Source: Odiellus spinosus
Taxonomy: Eukaryota; Arthropoda; Arachnida; Opiliones; Phalangiidae
Assembly: GCA_963920705.1 (NCBI GenBank)
Contig: OY987233.1
Span: 8,834,959-8,898,958 of the forward strand
Length of the DNA stretch: 64,000 bases
Reading direction: 5' to 3'
Position 1 is the stretch's first letter; each line of letters starts with the position of its first letter. The position numbers were made by a program, and so were the translations under genes. Below the pieces are notes generated by a model, which saw only the letters and a program-made list of their open reading frames with translations, was not told the DNA's origin and did no database searches. This document shows positions 1-12,216 of this stretch, one piece after another.

Positions 1-3000
1 GTGGAAGCGAAGAAGGAACTCATTATTCAACGCCTTACGATACGGTAAACGATAAGGAGGCGACGTTGAAGAATTCTTACTTGTCTCCCGGAAGCAGACA
101 TTTTAAACAGGCTATCCCCGGGCTACAATCAACGCTCAGCAGACGGAAACCATCCATAGAAACCTACGATGGAGATCACGTCTACGTTAGCAACAAAGAG
201 GTAAAAGCAATTTCTATTGATCTCTTCTACTATCAAATTAATCGCACCAGGAATATAAGAAACACCCTTTTGGCCTAAAAACCAACTAGGCGAATTCGCA
301 TAGGTTGTATTTCATTATATTGGGTTTGGCTAGCTTACGTAAGGTATTCCGCAGTACTGTGTTCTAATCAATGGAATTTCCAAGTGGGAATTTGACAATT
401 ACAAATACGTTTTTCTGAAACTTCCAGTGGAATACAAAAAAGGTTAATCTTTACTGATCGGTCAGCGCCGAAATCTTGTAGGCCATGTAGGAAATTGATA
501 TTAAAATGATATGAAAATTGATATTTAAATGATCAGGAAATTGATATTTAAATGATCAGGAAATTGATATTTAAATGATCAGGAAATTTATATTAAAATT
601 ATCTGGGTATTTTTTGAAAAATGGTCAGGGAATTTGGTGAAAAATGGTCAGGGAATTTGGTGAAAAATGGTCAGGGAATTTGGTGAAAAATGGTCAGGGA
701 ATTTGGTGAAAAATGGTCAGGGAATTTGGTGAAAAATGGTCAGGGAATTTGGTGAAAAATGGTCAGGGAATTTGGTGAAAAATGGTCAGGGAATTTGGTG
801 AAAAATGGTCAGGGAATTTGGTGAAAAATGGTCCGGGAATTTGGTGAAAAATGGTCCGGGAATTTGGTGAAAAATGGTCCGGGAATTTGGTGAAAAATGG
901 TCCGGGAATTTGGTGAAAAATGGTCCGGGAATTTGGTGAAAAATGGTCCGGGAATTTGGTGAAAAATGGTCCGGGAATTTGGTGAAAAATGGTCCGGGAA
1001 TTTGGTGAAAAATGGTCGGGGAATTTGGTGAAAAATGGTCGGGGAATTTGGTGAAAAATGGTCGGGGAATTTGGTGAAAAATGGTCGGGGAATTTGGTGA
1101 AAAATGGTCGGGGAATTTGGTGAAAAATGGTCGGGGAATTTGGTGAAAAATGGTCCGGGAATTTGGGGAAAAATGGTCCGGGAATTTGGGGAAAAATGGT
1201 CCGGGAATTTGGGGAAAAATGGTCCGGGGATTTGGGGAAAAATGGTCCGGGGATTTGGGGAAAAATGGTCCGGGGATTTGGGGGAAAATGGTCCGGGTAT
1301 TTGGGGAAAAATGGTCAAGGAATTTGGGGAAAAATGGTCAAGGAATTTGGGGAAAAATGGTCAGGGAATTTGGTGAAAAATGGTCAAGGAATTTGGGGAA
1401 AAATGGTCAGGGAATTTAGTGAAAAATGGTCAGGGAATTTAGTGAAAAATGGTCATGGAATTTAGAGAAAAATGGTCAGGGAATTTAGAGAAAAATGGTC
1501 AGGGAATTTAGTGAAAAATGGTCAGGGAATTTAGTGAAAAATGGTCAGGGAATTTAGTGAAAAATGGTCAGGGAATTTAGTGAAAAATGGTCAGGGAATT
1601 TAGTGAAAAATGGTCAAGGAATTTAGTGAAAAATGGTCAAGGAATTTAGTGAAAAAAATGGTCAAGGAATTTGTGAAAAAAATGGTCCAGGAATTTGGGG
1701 AAAAATGGTCAGGGAATTTAGTGAAAAATGGTCAGGGAATTTAGTGAAAAATGGTCAGGGAATTTAGTGAAAAATGGTCAGGGAATTTAGTGAAAAATGG
1801 TCAGGGAATTTAGTGAAAAATGGTCAAGGAATTTAGTGAAAAATGGTCAAGGAATTTAGTGAAAAATGGTCAAGGAATTTAGTGAAAAATGGTCAAGGAA
1901 TTTAGTGAAAAATGGTCAAGGAATTTAGTGAAAAATGGTCAAGGAATTTAGTGAAAAATGGTCAAGGAATTTAGTGAAAAATGGTCAAGGAATTTAGTGA
2001 AAAATGGTCAAGGAATTTAGTGAAAAATGGTCAAGGAATTTAGTGAAAAATGGTCAAGGAATTTAGTGAAAAATGGTCAAGGAATTTAGTGAAAAATGGT
2101 CAAGGAATTTAGTGAAAAATGGTCAAGGAATTTAGAGAAAAATGGTCAAGGAATTTAGAGAAAAACGGTCAAGGAATTTAGTGAAAAACGGTCAAGGAAT
2201 TTAGTGAAAAATGGTCAAGGAATTTAGTGAAAAATGGTCAAGGAATTTAGTGAAAAATGGTCGGGGAATTTAGTGAAAAATGGTCGGGGAATTTAGTGAA
2301 AAATGGTCGGGGAATTTGGTGAAAAATGGTCGGGGAATTTGGTGAAAAATGGTCGGGGAATTTGGTGAAAAATGGTCGGGGAATTTAGTGAAAAATGGTC
2401 GGGGAATTTAGTGAAAAATGGTCGGGGAATTTAGTGAAAAATGGTCGGGGAATTTAGTGAAAAATGGTCGGGGAATTTAGTGAAAAATGGTCGGGGAATT
2501 TAGTGAAAAATGGTCGGGGAATTTAGTGAAAAATGGTCGGGGAATTTAGTGAAAAATGGTCGGGGAATTTAGTGAAAAATGGTCGGGGAATTTAGTGAAA
2601 AATGGTCGGGGAATTTAGTGAAAAATGGTCGGGGAATTTAGTGAAAAATGGTCGGGGAATTTAGTGAAAAATGGTCGGGGAATTTAGTGAAAAATGGTCG
2701 GGGAATTTAGTGAAAAATGGTCGGGGAATTTAGTGAAAAATGGTCGGGGAATTTAGTGAAAAATGGTCGGGGAATATAGTGAAAAATGGTCGGGGAATTT
2801 AGTGAAAAATGGTCGGGGAATTTAGTGAAAAATGGTCGGGGAATTTAGTGAAAAATGGTCGGGGAATTTAGTGAAAAATGGTCGGGGAATTTAGTGAAAA
2901 ATGGTCGGGGAATTTAGTGAAAAATGGTCGGGGAATTTAGTGAAAAATGGTCGGGGAATTTAGTGAAAAATGGTCGGGGAATTTAGTGAAAAATGGTCGG

Positions 3001-4816
3001 GGAATTTAGTGAAAAATGGTCGGGGAATTTAGTGAAAAATGGTCGGGGAATTTAGTGAAAAATGGTCGGGGAATTTAGTGAAAAATGGTCGGGGAATTTA
3101 GTGAAAAAGGGTCGGGGAATTTAGTGAAAAAGGGTCGGGGAATTTAGTGAAAAAGGGTCGGGGAATTTAGTGAAAAATGGTCGGGGAATTTAGTGAAAAA
3201 TGGTCGGGGAATTTAGTGAAAAATGGTCGGGGAATTTAGTGAAAAATGGTCGGGGAATTTAGTGAAAAATGGTCGGGGAATTTAGTGAAAAATGGTCGGG
3301 GAATTTAGTGAAAAATGGTCGGGGAATTTAGTGAAAAATGGTCGGGGAATTTAGTGAAAAATGGTCGGGGAATTTAGTGAAAAATGGTCGGGGAATTTAG
3401 TGAAAAATGGTCGGGGAATTTAGTGAGAAATGGTCGGGGAATTTAGTGAGAAATGGTCGGGGAATTTATTGAGAAATGGTCGGGGAATTTATTGAGAAAT
3501 GGTCGGGGAATTTATTGAGAAATGGTCGGGGAATTTATTGAGAAATGGTCGGGGAATTTATTGAGAAATGGTCGGGGAATTTATTGAGAAATGGTCGGGG
3601 AATTTATTGAAAATTGATCAGAGAATTTAATGAAACGATCAGGGAAATTCATTTCGAAATTTTGTACGAACCCTGTACTAAAAGATGGCAAAATATCGCC
3701 TGGTCTAAGCAATGTCACAGAGGAGAGAAATAAAATTGGTGTTTGGTAAAATCAGTTTTGACGTGGCCGGAATGGAGTCCATTCAATGGGTCAACAAGTA
3801 TAATGATCCGCTCCTGATAGCTTATTCATATTTCAGTTCCAAAGGGGTTTCTTAATATTCCTGACCGCACCTGTAGTGCGCATGACAAATTGCAACGAAT
3901 TTTTATTTTCAATTATAACAACCCTTGGTTTATTGTGTTTTTATTGGTACAAAGTGTTTTCTTATGAGTTTTGTTGATTTTTATTTGCAAATTCATAATT
4001 TAAAATCATCCAACCACTCTATAACAGTATATAAACCTTTCTTAGAATGCGTTAAATTTTGTGTTATATCAATATGCATGACAAATTAGGATAAATTTCT
4101 ACTATGGTATATAAACCCTGTTTGTTTTTTAAGGTTTCATAGTGGTTGGGATTTTTGGGAATGATAAGCCTTGGTTATTTTATTTTATAAATTATCATTG
4201 GAGACTGAAGGAAATCGAATGTGCGATAACTTGATTTTTAGATTTCTTAGAACATAACAACTTATCGCAGCCATTGTTCAAATCATTAGTAACAGAAATA
4301 GTTTGTGTTGTTAATTTTATTAGAGAAAGAAGAGCATGGAGATAAAGGCTTAATGTTCTTATCAACTGTGCGATAAAGCTTTCGACTTCGGAAGGTCTAC
4401 TTTATGCATGATTGATGTTTGCCAAAATTTACCGTCTGGCGTGTTTCTTATCATACTGCGTATCTTTACGTTAGTCTATAAGTTCGTAACTTATATTAGA
4501 AATGTAATTAACACGCAGTAGCGTAACGTTATACTTGGGCGTAAATATTGAATCGAAAAGATAAATTCTGGAGTAAGGAATGAAGTAGTAGCCCCACATC
4601 GATTATCATCTGCATAATTAACTATTTATTTCTGAAAACGTTACGCTTCTTCGCTGTCATTCCATTTTTTTGAAATAAGTTGAGCGTATTTTCTTTGCCG
4701 GTGTTATATGATTGCAGACATTCCGTCCTGAACAATCATACGAAGCTCTGAAACCGAGTCACAGTCGTTCCGGAAGTCTGTCTTACTCGGTATTCGAGCC
4801 TATTCAAAGAAGCTGA
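1..4816 (+). CDS. C-terminal end of an unidentified protein (last two exons)
   Basis: Two exons join in frame. The first runs from the window edge to 200 (reading frame from base 3) and ends in phase 0 before a GT donor at 201. The second is 4718-4816, after a TTGCAG acceptor, and ends at TGA 4814-4816. Together they give about 98 residues of a Ser/Tyr/Arg-rich, low-complexity tail with no membrane segment. It includes YDGDHVYVSNKE at the end of the first exon and YEALKPSHSRSGSLSYS in the last. It looks like the cytoplasmic tail of a receptor or channel, but I do not recognise the family. The intron is 4.5 kb and is mostly a 23-bp satellite. If the donor at 201 is not used, the frame continues to a stop at 276-278. 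The matched phase and the clean terminal exon favour the spliced model. Confidence 0.6.
490..3640. repeat. 3-kb minisatellite, 23-bp unit, about 135 copies
   Basis: The core unit is GGGAATTTAGTGAAAAATGG plus TCG. Copies follow head to tail with almost no length change. Variants come in runs: TCAGGG units first, then TCCGGG, then TCGGGG, then GGGGAAAA types, a return to TCAGGG/TCAAGG, and a long TCGGGG block. The first few units (about 490-600) are a diverged form containing AAATGATCAGG. The last ones (3430-3600) carry TTTATTGAGAAATGG. The array sits in the intron of the flanking gene. Open frames within it, on both strands, are products of the repeat and not genes. Confidence 0.97.
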
Positions 4817-4833
4817 CAACGCCAAATCTAGTT

Positions 4834-4874
4834 CGTCCTACTACTACTACTAAGTACTACTAACTACTACTCGC
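4834..4874. repeat. CTA trinucleotide microsatellite
   Basis: An imperfect run of CTA units, interrupted by AAG and AA. It lies about 20 bp after the stop codon of the terminal exon, so probably in its 3' UTR. Confidence 0.75.
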
Positions 4875-4969
4875 TTGTGTCGGTAGAAACTTCGGTTTGA
4901 CGGTTTTTTGATCGTTTTTAGATAGTACTCGTGACGACGACCCCGCGTTTTTAAGTTTAAAGTAGACAC

Positions 4970-5466
4970 TAATCCGTCTCAATTCGGGAACTTGTCTAAT
5001 TCAATCACGAGAATTTAAAAAAAAATCCCGAGGCTGTCTTTACATACGCGTGACGTTAGTTTTACTTTTTTTTTTTTTTCAATATTCTCCTTTGTAATAA
5101 CCAATGATATCGGCTTTCGCAATGAGAAATCTTGTAATTTGGTCTAAAATGAACCATATTGGAAAATTCCAACATAATTCGACCAAAATTTACAAAACTT
5201 GACCAACATTTAAAATGCCTTTTGTCTCTTTTTGTTGAATACAAGTTTTTCCAGGTTGTCTATTCGGTCAAATTCTGTTGGAATTTTCCCATTTGGTCAA
5301 TTTTTGACAAATTAGAAGAATATTCCTCATTGGGTAAGCCAATTTCTTTCATTTTTCTATGAAGGTAAAACCGACGTCACGTCATTCGTATATAAAAACA
5401 GCCTCGCGATTTTTAAAAATTAAATTGGTGCGAGATTAATTTGACATGGCTCGAATCGAGTCAGGT
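4970..5466. mobile_element. MITE family G, copy 1
   Basis: The ends are inverted repeats: CCCGAGGCTGTCTTTACATA near 5027 is matched inverted by the segment around 5385-5410 (TATAAAAACAGCCTCGCG). Weaker symmetry extends outward to about 4970 and 5466. The interior holds a second symmetry around TTGGAAAATTCCAACA. A second copy is at 15060-15510 and a fragment is at about 52320-52400. There is no coding capacity; the small open frames inside come from the inverted repeat. Confidence 0.7.
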
Positions 5467-5959
5467 TGCGTGTCTATAATTTCAAATTAATTATTCAGCA
5501 GACATTCTAAGGTGAGGTTGTTGGAGAATTTTTTTATTGGTGCGCGAGTGAAGAAAAATATTGTTGCGATTCCTGTCTGGCTGGCTGGCAGGCAGGATAG
5601 TGGTTGTGGTGCGTAAAATAAAAAAAGTTAATATATGCCACTATATATATATATATATAAATATATAATTATGTTGGTTGTTTTATTGAGCTTGTATAAA
5701 TCGGGACAAAAAATTGAACGTTTTGAATAACGTTTCCAAAATTTGGCGTGTTTTAATAAATAATTATAAAAAAAATAATTAAAAATGTTGAAAACGTTAA
5801 TGCATTCTTTGCATGGATAATTACAGGCGTCTATTGGGATATAATTCTCATCAGATAATATAAAAACAGTTATGATAAAAAATCATCGGGTGGGGCCAAA
5901 TATTAGAATTAAAACTACGGAATGATTTTAATTTTTTTCATTTAATCAGAAGTATTATA
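5467..5959. other. No gene seen; short TA microsatellite
   Basis: AT-rich intergenic DNA with a TA run near 5641-5659. I see no open frame with splice signals and no recognisable repeat. Confidence 0.5.
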
Positions 5960-6472
5960 TTAATATTTCACCAAATGGTACAATATGTAAGGATTATATT
6001 TTTAGATTTATCATACTATTAAAACGTCATATTCAAAAGATTACACCTATAGGATTGACGTGTTCGAAAGAAACTTCAACATGAAAATGTTCAAATATGA
6101 CGTAGTTTATTTTTAGAACGCAATTAACGGAAATTTTCGTACGAAAGGTAGTTGACTTGTTGGGTTAAGTACTTTTACAAAAAATACTGCGCGAAAGCGA
6201 CCTTATAATTTGTGCCAGATCGCGCGAGAATCAACTGTAAGCTATATACAATAGCGAAATCACGCCAACATAGTGATGACGTATTATCGCGGGGAATATT
6301 TATTTTAAAATATTTCGAAAATGGATATTATACAATATGAATTTTTAATATAGCGGTAATCTTTTCTATGGCATATGCATATCTATTTTGAGTCGTTTTT
6401 TAACGATCTTTCCGAAAATGATACTCAATTTCCATTTGGAGCTCAAGAAAAATCTATGACAACCTCACTTTA
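5960..6472. mobile_element. MITE-like family H, copy 1
   Basis: Closely similar to 32644-33187: the same order of blocks (AAAACGTCATATTCAAAA near 6021, GTACGAAAGGTAGTTGACTT near 6140, GCGAAATCACGC near 6257) and the same ACCTCACTTT end near 6466. The left end is unclear. Fragments also lie near 11655-11800, 13150-13220 and, inverted, 26275-26470. Confidence 0.6.
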
Positions 6473-6680
6473 AAAATTGTATAACGGTCTGAAATGGCTA
6501 TGGCATAAAAGTAAACCGAATTGGAGATAGGTCATTGCAGGGAGTCCCAGCTAGGGCCGGACTAACCTAACCTAACCGGTTTTTGGAAGTTTAGATTTGC
6601 TAACATATTAAAAATATTGGAATTATATATTGACCAAATTTAGTTTGTTAACCTATTGAAGCATTGCGCGATTTTTGAAT

Positions 6681-7229
6681 AGAGCTCGGAATTGGATATT
6701 CATTATCTTCTGTTATTAGTATATTTTCATATATTTTATTTTCGGAAAAATTGTTTGCGTAGCTAAAAAATGAAATTTGTACATTCGTATAATTGTTAAA
6801 TGTATAAGGTTTACCCTAACTTCTCGAAGATGAGCGTTTGGCGCTTTATCTACGAACAAATCACTCGTATTCTAACTCGTATAAGACAATTCACGTTTCC
6901 AGAATTAGTCTAAAATATAAGAAATACTTTTCAAATTGATTTTTAATTTGAAGAATATAAATAAAACATCTAAGCTAAGATTTTAAATCATATTTTTATT
7001 CATTATTTTTCACGAAAACAAATTTTGAATTTTTTTATCCGAACGTATAACGCGTATAATATTTTAAGATAAATACCATTTTTGGATAAAACGGATATGG
7101 ATTATGTTTTTTATCTTCGAATAAGTTAACTCGAATGAAAAATAGTATATTTTTAATCAAACAGATAATATACATCGGAATACAGTAGATTTTATCCAAT
7201 TAATAAAAAGTCTACGAATTCCGAGCTCT
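6681..7229. mobile_element. MITE-like family I, copy 1 (complete)
   Basis: Bounded by a perfect 13-bp terminal inverted repeat, AGAGCTCGGAATT at 6681 and AATTCCGAGCTCT ending at 7229. About 549 bp, very AT-rich and non-coding. A second copy with a truncated right end is at 36205-36702 in a JHEH3 intron. Confidence 0.75.
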
Positions 7230-7630
7230 ATTTTTGGCCAGTTTTAGTATTTTATTTTAACCGGCCAAATTTCTTCTTTAAAACATTTCTATGAAATAAG
7301 TTTCAAAAAACTTTCATTTTGAATACCACAAGTTTCGAAAGAGAACTCGGAATTAAATGCCAGTAACGAAGAAAGGCCTAATTAGCGATTTGCTAATGCG
7401 TTGGCTTGTAGCAAGCCAGTTCCGCGGGCTTTCATACATATATATGCATCATCGTTAAAGGGCCTGGTGGGCAGAGGCAAGAGACTAGGCCCTCCATTAC
7501 TTAGGCCCGCTCTCAATTCGTAAAGGAGGGTTTTCATGGATCTATCGTTGCTTTCCCTCTGTTGATGATAATGATGATAATATTTCAAAAGGGGTAGTTG
7601 CAGGCAACCACATGTGCCTCTAGAATAGTT

Positions 7631-7930
7631 GATATTATAAAATAACTTGTGGGTGCGACAGTTTGTTCGAATGTTGTTAACTACGTCACGAAATCTCGTG
7701 GAGTTGAGGCTATACAGGGCAGTTATTTCCGTTTTCATAAAACGCTAGGGGTCAGACGGCTCAGAAGTCAATCGGGAGAGACCCGACCTTGAGGGCTGAC
7801 ACGGATATAGAAAAAATAAATGCACGGTGCTCACGAGCGCTATGAGCTTTACGAGCTATGACTTAGCTGATGACGTCGATGGCAACATGCCATAAGTAAG
7901 CTCCTCCTCTTTCATTATAGCAACTATTAC
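7631..7930. repeat. Dispersed repeat family B, copy 1
   Basis: About 300 bp repeated at 14693-14978 and 42459-42765. Shared blocks include ACTTGTGGGTGCGAC, CCGTTTTCATAAAACGCTA, GGGAGAGACC and ATAGCAACTATTA at the right end. No terminal inverted repeat is evident, and the copies contain no coding frame shared between them. An open frame on the minus strand at 7382-7738 overlaps it and is not conserved. Confidence 0.7.
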
Positions 7931-8265
7931 TACCAATTCTCAATCGAAATACGTGAAGCCTAGCTTTGCGCGTGCTAATTTCGACTGACCAAAATTTAAT
8001 ATGCTTTTAGCCCACTTTTGTTGAATTCAGGCTATTTTTTATTAGGTTATGACGTTTGATCGAATTCTGTTGAAATTTGAACCATTTTTAACCAAATTAG
8101 ATGATTTTTTCCTCATTGGGTAACCGATTTTTTTTCGTTATTCTAATATATATCGCGGTAGCCGTGTTCACACTAGAAACTTCGAACACGGTTGTAACCG
8201 TTTTGAAAAGGTCAAAATTGAAATATTTGGGGTCAATTGTAGAGATCTTTAGTCTATCTCGTACC

Positions 8266-8416
8266 TATCCACGTATTTTACCAGTTGCTACTGGAAACGC
8301 GTCGAGTCTCGAAGCGCGAGGGGAGAAGCCACAGCCTAGTTTGTCTCTCTCGTCATAGCTTAGCCAATAAGATTGGGAACTACGATAGCGATATCTCTTA
8401 ACAGATCGGAGCGTAA
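8266..8416. repeat. Arm X of an inverted repeat (partner at 10968-11118)
   Basis: About 150 bp around GCGTCGAGTCTCGAAGCGCG and CTCTCGTCATAGCTTAGCCA, matched in reverse orientation at 10968-11118. Identity is high but not perfect. It is probably the terminus of a larger, degraded element filling 8.2-11.3 kb. Confidence 0.7.
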
Positions 8417-8931
8417 AGATTGTACCCCAATGCCGCGCTTCCCCTGCAAGTTCCCCTTCAATTTCGAATCGCGTTTTTCAGATGCATATCCGTAAAAACG
8501 CGACTTGAAGAGGGGTTAAAGAGAGGGAAAGGTTTTGCGCTAATTGGGTCACCGTGTTTGACAAATCCCATTAAAGTTTCTAACTGTTTTAACTTGGCGA
8601 TGTTTATATGAAAGGGCACTAATATATACATACATAGGCGCCAGCGGTCGTAGCCTGTCGTATATAGCGGGCTGCTACAGTTTCGTGTCGCCATATAGCC
8701 AATTTATATCATAGCTAGAAGGGAAAGTATTCCTTGGAGAATACATGGAGATTGATCGACAGACCGCGAGAGCTCGCAGCTGCCCTTCGTGTTTTAGTAT
8801 ATATACATAAAGTTAAAGTTAAATTTAGTCCTAAAACTAATAATGCGTATATAAATATTTCAAGGGAGAATGAAAATGAATGCTACATGTTTTCTCCCAA
8901 TCACGTATGTTCGAAGACATCGTGCTTTTAC

Positions 8932-9269
8932 CAGAAGCCGATGAAACCCTCCTTTGAAGTCTTATTACTCCCGGGTCTTGTCTACCCCTCTCTGTATGGG
9001 TTAGTTTCAAAAAGCGCGATTCGTACGCCACCTAACGGCAAATATTTTCGGAGCGGGAGTTCGTCGAGCGAATATCTCTAGCAGCCTTGGAGTTCGTTAA
9101 AAAAACGTCGTCTTTTGTGGAGAGAGAGAATTTACAATTTTCCGTAGACAGGGGGCATGAAGTAGGACCTCTCCGATCTCGTAAAATCGTGAATTTTACC
9201 CATACAGAGAGGCGCGCTATATGGAACATTAGGGTAGTAGACTTCAAAGGAGGGTTTCATCGGCTTCTG
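8932..9269. mobile_element. MITE-like family L (338 bp, long terminal inverted repeats)
   Basis: CAGAAGCCGATGAAACCCTC at 8932 is matched inverted at 9250-9269 (ending in ATCGGCTTCTG). The symmetry runs inward for about 70 bp (GAAGTCT, then CTCTCTGTATGGGT). Part of the left arm (8957-9065) is also found inverted at 11203-11318. Confidence 0.7.
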
Positions 9270-9499
9270 CTTTTACCCAATTGTCAGTTCTCATAAGGAA
9301 CGTCTTCAATCAAGACTTTTTTTGCCAGAAAAATAAATTTTTTGTCACAACTTAGGTAAATTTCCATAGTAATGACGAAAACATTTTGACTAAAAAAGAA
9401 AATCTTGATTGAAAACGGCGGGGCTTACGACGAACAAGAGAATTGTACTCGGACGTGAAGAAATATTCACGAATTTTATCATCGAACATACCGTGGGTT

Positions 9500-9850
9500 T
9501 AGAACTGAACCTTTATTAAATTTTAACCATCTAGGGTTTAAAACTGAATCTTGTTTCAGTTTTAATCCTCTAGGCTTTATTAATATTTTTCTAAAGGAAT
9601 TTAACCCTTATAGGTATACATCTGAATCTTTATTAAATTTGAACCTTCAAGGGTTTAAAACTGAACCCTCAAATGATTATATCTGTACCTTTCATTGAAA
9701 AGAACCTTGAAAGATTTACAACTGACCTTTTTTACTAAATGAACCTTTAAATGTTCTAATTTGAACCATATTTTCTGAGTGAACCTACAACTGTTTAAAT
9801 TTGAACCCCTATTGAACCTTTTCTATTAATAATTTACGCAGTACCATGGA
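9500..9850. repeat. Degenerate tandem repeat, about 48-50 bp unit
   Basis: Repeated phrases of the type TTTAAAACTGAACCTT...TTTAACCATCTAGGG recur about seven times with substitutions and small length changes. No gene. Confidence 0.6.
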
Positions 9851-9959
9851 TACGGTAAACCGTACCTAACCAAACTTAACCTCACCTAACCAATAAAATT
9901 TCATTATATATGGCACTACTATAATTAAGTTTCTACATAATCTTAATTACTTATTCATG

Positions 9960-10145
9960 TAGTTGGGAGACATGTGAATCACATTTTTGGGAGAAATGGG
10001 ACTAAATTTTTTTAGGGAGAAATGGGACTACATTTTTTTGGGAGAACTGAAAGTTTTGTGGCAGAAGTGGGACATAATTTTTTTTTGGGAGAACTATAAC
10101 CCGTTGGGAGAATCGAGACTACATTTGGGGGGGGGGGGACTAATA
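9960..10145. repeat. Degenerate GGGAGAA(A/C)TGGGAC tandem repeat with G tract
   Basis: About six to seven short units containing GGGAGAA and (G)GGACTA, ending in a run of G at 10130-10138. It is intergenic. Confidence 0.55.
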
Positions 10146-10149
10146 ACTC

Positions 10150-10967
10150 GTTGGAAGAAATGGTAACATACCGAACAGGATGAATTTTTGAATCTAATGA
10201 AATTAGTAATCGTGCCTTGGTCGATCAAATGAAACTTTAGATCATTTGGGACCCCTATTATTGTGGATCGATTGTGATTCGTTCTAAGTTTATAGGCTTT
10301 TCGGTTTGAAATCCTGCTATGATTATATTATAAATTACCCTTTAACCTTTGATGTGGAAGTATATTATTAAGAAGCTTTGTAAATATTTACTTAGCATTT
10401 AAAGGGCCGCAGTTTAGCGAATTTAATTCACCTGGCCGCTTCTCCTATTTCAATATAATCTAAATATATAGATTATATATTCGTGGCTTTCGAATTATTA
10501 CGGGTTAAGTCTCTTAGGAAGTGGAGTTTACTAATAATGTATAGTTTGCTGAAGATATCTCTTCCTTCGGCTTAATTCAGTATTATTAGATTCGCCACGA
10601 ATTCGTACTTAGGAGGAAAGCGAATTTTCGGGCGAACGGGTTGAATATGCCCCTATTTGAATTGTCTTCCTTATTTTTGGGATTCCATTCGCGGCTTCGC
10701 GCGTCTCTTTGCCAAACTTTACCGTCCTTTTGTTTGCATTTTAATTAAGAAATGCCTTCCCGTTGACTTTGACGGGATTAATTCAAGCGTATTATTTCTG
10801 GTAATGCATTTTAAAACATTTTTGAAAATCTCTGGTTTCGAAATGTTTCCCAGGATTGTTGCGTTGTTACCAGAAGGGTATATTAGGTGAAGAGCTAGAG
10901 AATAGGCGAATTCGAACTCGAAATTGAAGAGGAACTTGCAGGGGCAGCGCCATTGGGGTACACTCTT
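10150..10967. other. No gene seen
   Basis: Intergenic. The frames at 10657-10890 and nearby lack plausible splice or start context and resemble nothing I know. Confidence 0.4.
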
Positions 10968-11318
10968 TACGCGCCGATCTGTTAAAAGATGTCGCTATCG
11001 TAGTTCCCATTCTGATTGGCTAAGCTATGACGAGAGAGACAAACTAGGCGGTAACCCCTCCCCTCGCGCTTCGAGACTCGACGCGTTTCCCGTAGCAACT
11101 GGTGTAATACGTGGATAGTGAGGCGCAAGCGCGCCATCTATTGTGATAATTCATCATTATATTTCTACCCCAATAACTGTAGCCCCTGGATCAGTATAGG
11201 ATTTCCTTGACTCCCGCTCCTAAAATATCTACCGTTAGGAGGCGTTCAAATCGGGATTTTTGAAACTTACCTCTTCAGGCATGGGTAAACAAGACCCGGT
11301 AGTAATAGTCTTCAAAGA
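10968..11318. repeat. Inverted partners of 8266-8416 and 8957-9065
   Basis: 10968-11118 is the reverse complement of arm X at 8266-8416, and 11203-11318 is the reverse complement of 8957-9065. The two blocks have the same relative order on both sides rather than mirrored order, so this is not one simple palindrome. It suggests rearranged or tandem elements. Confidence 0.65.
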
Positions 11319-11970
11319 AGGTACAGTTGAAAAACCAAGAATATACTGATGAGACTGTCTTTACACAACTAAACCATTAGTAATTGATACACAATGTCTC
11401 CCTTCTTATATTATCAATTTTTGATTATAACAATATATAATTTATAGAAAGGTTGCTATTTATTTTGCAGTCTAGTTTAATTGCTTTCAAAAACAGGCGG
11501 TCTGTTCAAATACCGTGAGATAACGCTGAAGGTATCTAAAAAGAGTGGTGTATTTTGGCTTCCCATTCTGGTGCGCTTTTCCTCTCAATTCACCTGTCTT
11601 AAACATAACACAAAACTAGTCACCGAAAATGAAAACTGATTTTTAATTTATTTTCAGAATATGCATTCCATTTATAAAAGTGATGCTGTCACCATTTTAT
11701 TTTTCGAATGTCTATAGATTTATAGTTTTATCATTCTATTAAAACACCACATTCAAAATTTTATACCTCTGGGTTGACGAGTTTACAGAGTACATGGGGA
11801 TCACAGGTCATTTTGTACCATGGTCTGTAAGCAAGTGATTATCAAATGTTTTGTTCTTAAAAAAACTGTCATTCACTTGATAATCACACGATAAGTTATA
11901 AAATCCCTGAAAGATCACATGCTCAGAAAAATATCACATTTTCCACACTTCTTGATCACTCTGACACGCC

Positions 11971-12017
11971 TCTTGATCACTACCAGTGATGTACTAGTGG
12001 TCAAGAGGCGTGCCTGG
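11971..12017. repeat. Short hairpin
   Basis: CACGCCTCTTGATCACTA pairs with the inverted copy ending at 12017 (GGTCAAGAGGCGTG), with one mismatch and an 11-base loop. It lies just left of MITE E. Confidence 0.6.
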
Positions 12018-12040
12018 GTGATCTAGATTTTCTTTTTGTA

Positions 12041-12216
12041 GAGATCGGGGTTTGGACAAGAAAATTTCTGATTATTTTATCTTTATTCATAACTTAAAAT
12101 TTTTCGATGAAAGTCTATGATAAATCCAATGTAATCGCGAATAATTTTCCGATAATTTTTTTATGATTATTTGATTAACTGATAGTTGTGGATTATTATG
12201 TCCAAACCCCGATCTC
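12041..12216. mobile_element. MITE family E, copy 1
   Basis: 176 bp with terminal inverted repeats GAGATCGGGGTTTGGACA (12041) and TGTCCAAACCCCGATCTC (ending 12216). A second copy is at 35303-35468 in a JHEH3 intron. Confidence 0.8.

Noticed and set aside
809..1465. Open frames of 89-169 codons on both strands in the 23-bp array
   Set aside because: The repeat has no stop in several frames, so the peptides (PGPFFTKFPDHFSP and MVREFGEKWSGNL types) are translated satellite. No start context or splice signals.
6555..6580. CCTAACCTAACC as telomeric (TTAGG)n
   Set aside because: Only two to three units are present; too short to indicate a telomere or fusion site.
7382..7738. 118-codon minus-strand frame
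   Set aside because: It overlaps dispersed repeat family B, is not kept in the other two copies and has no recognisable domain.
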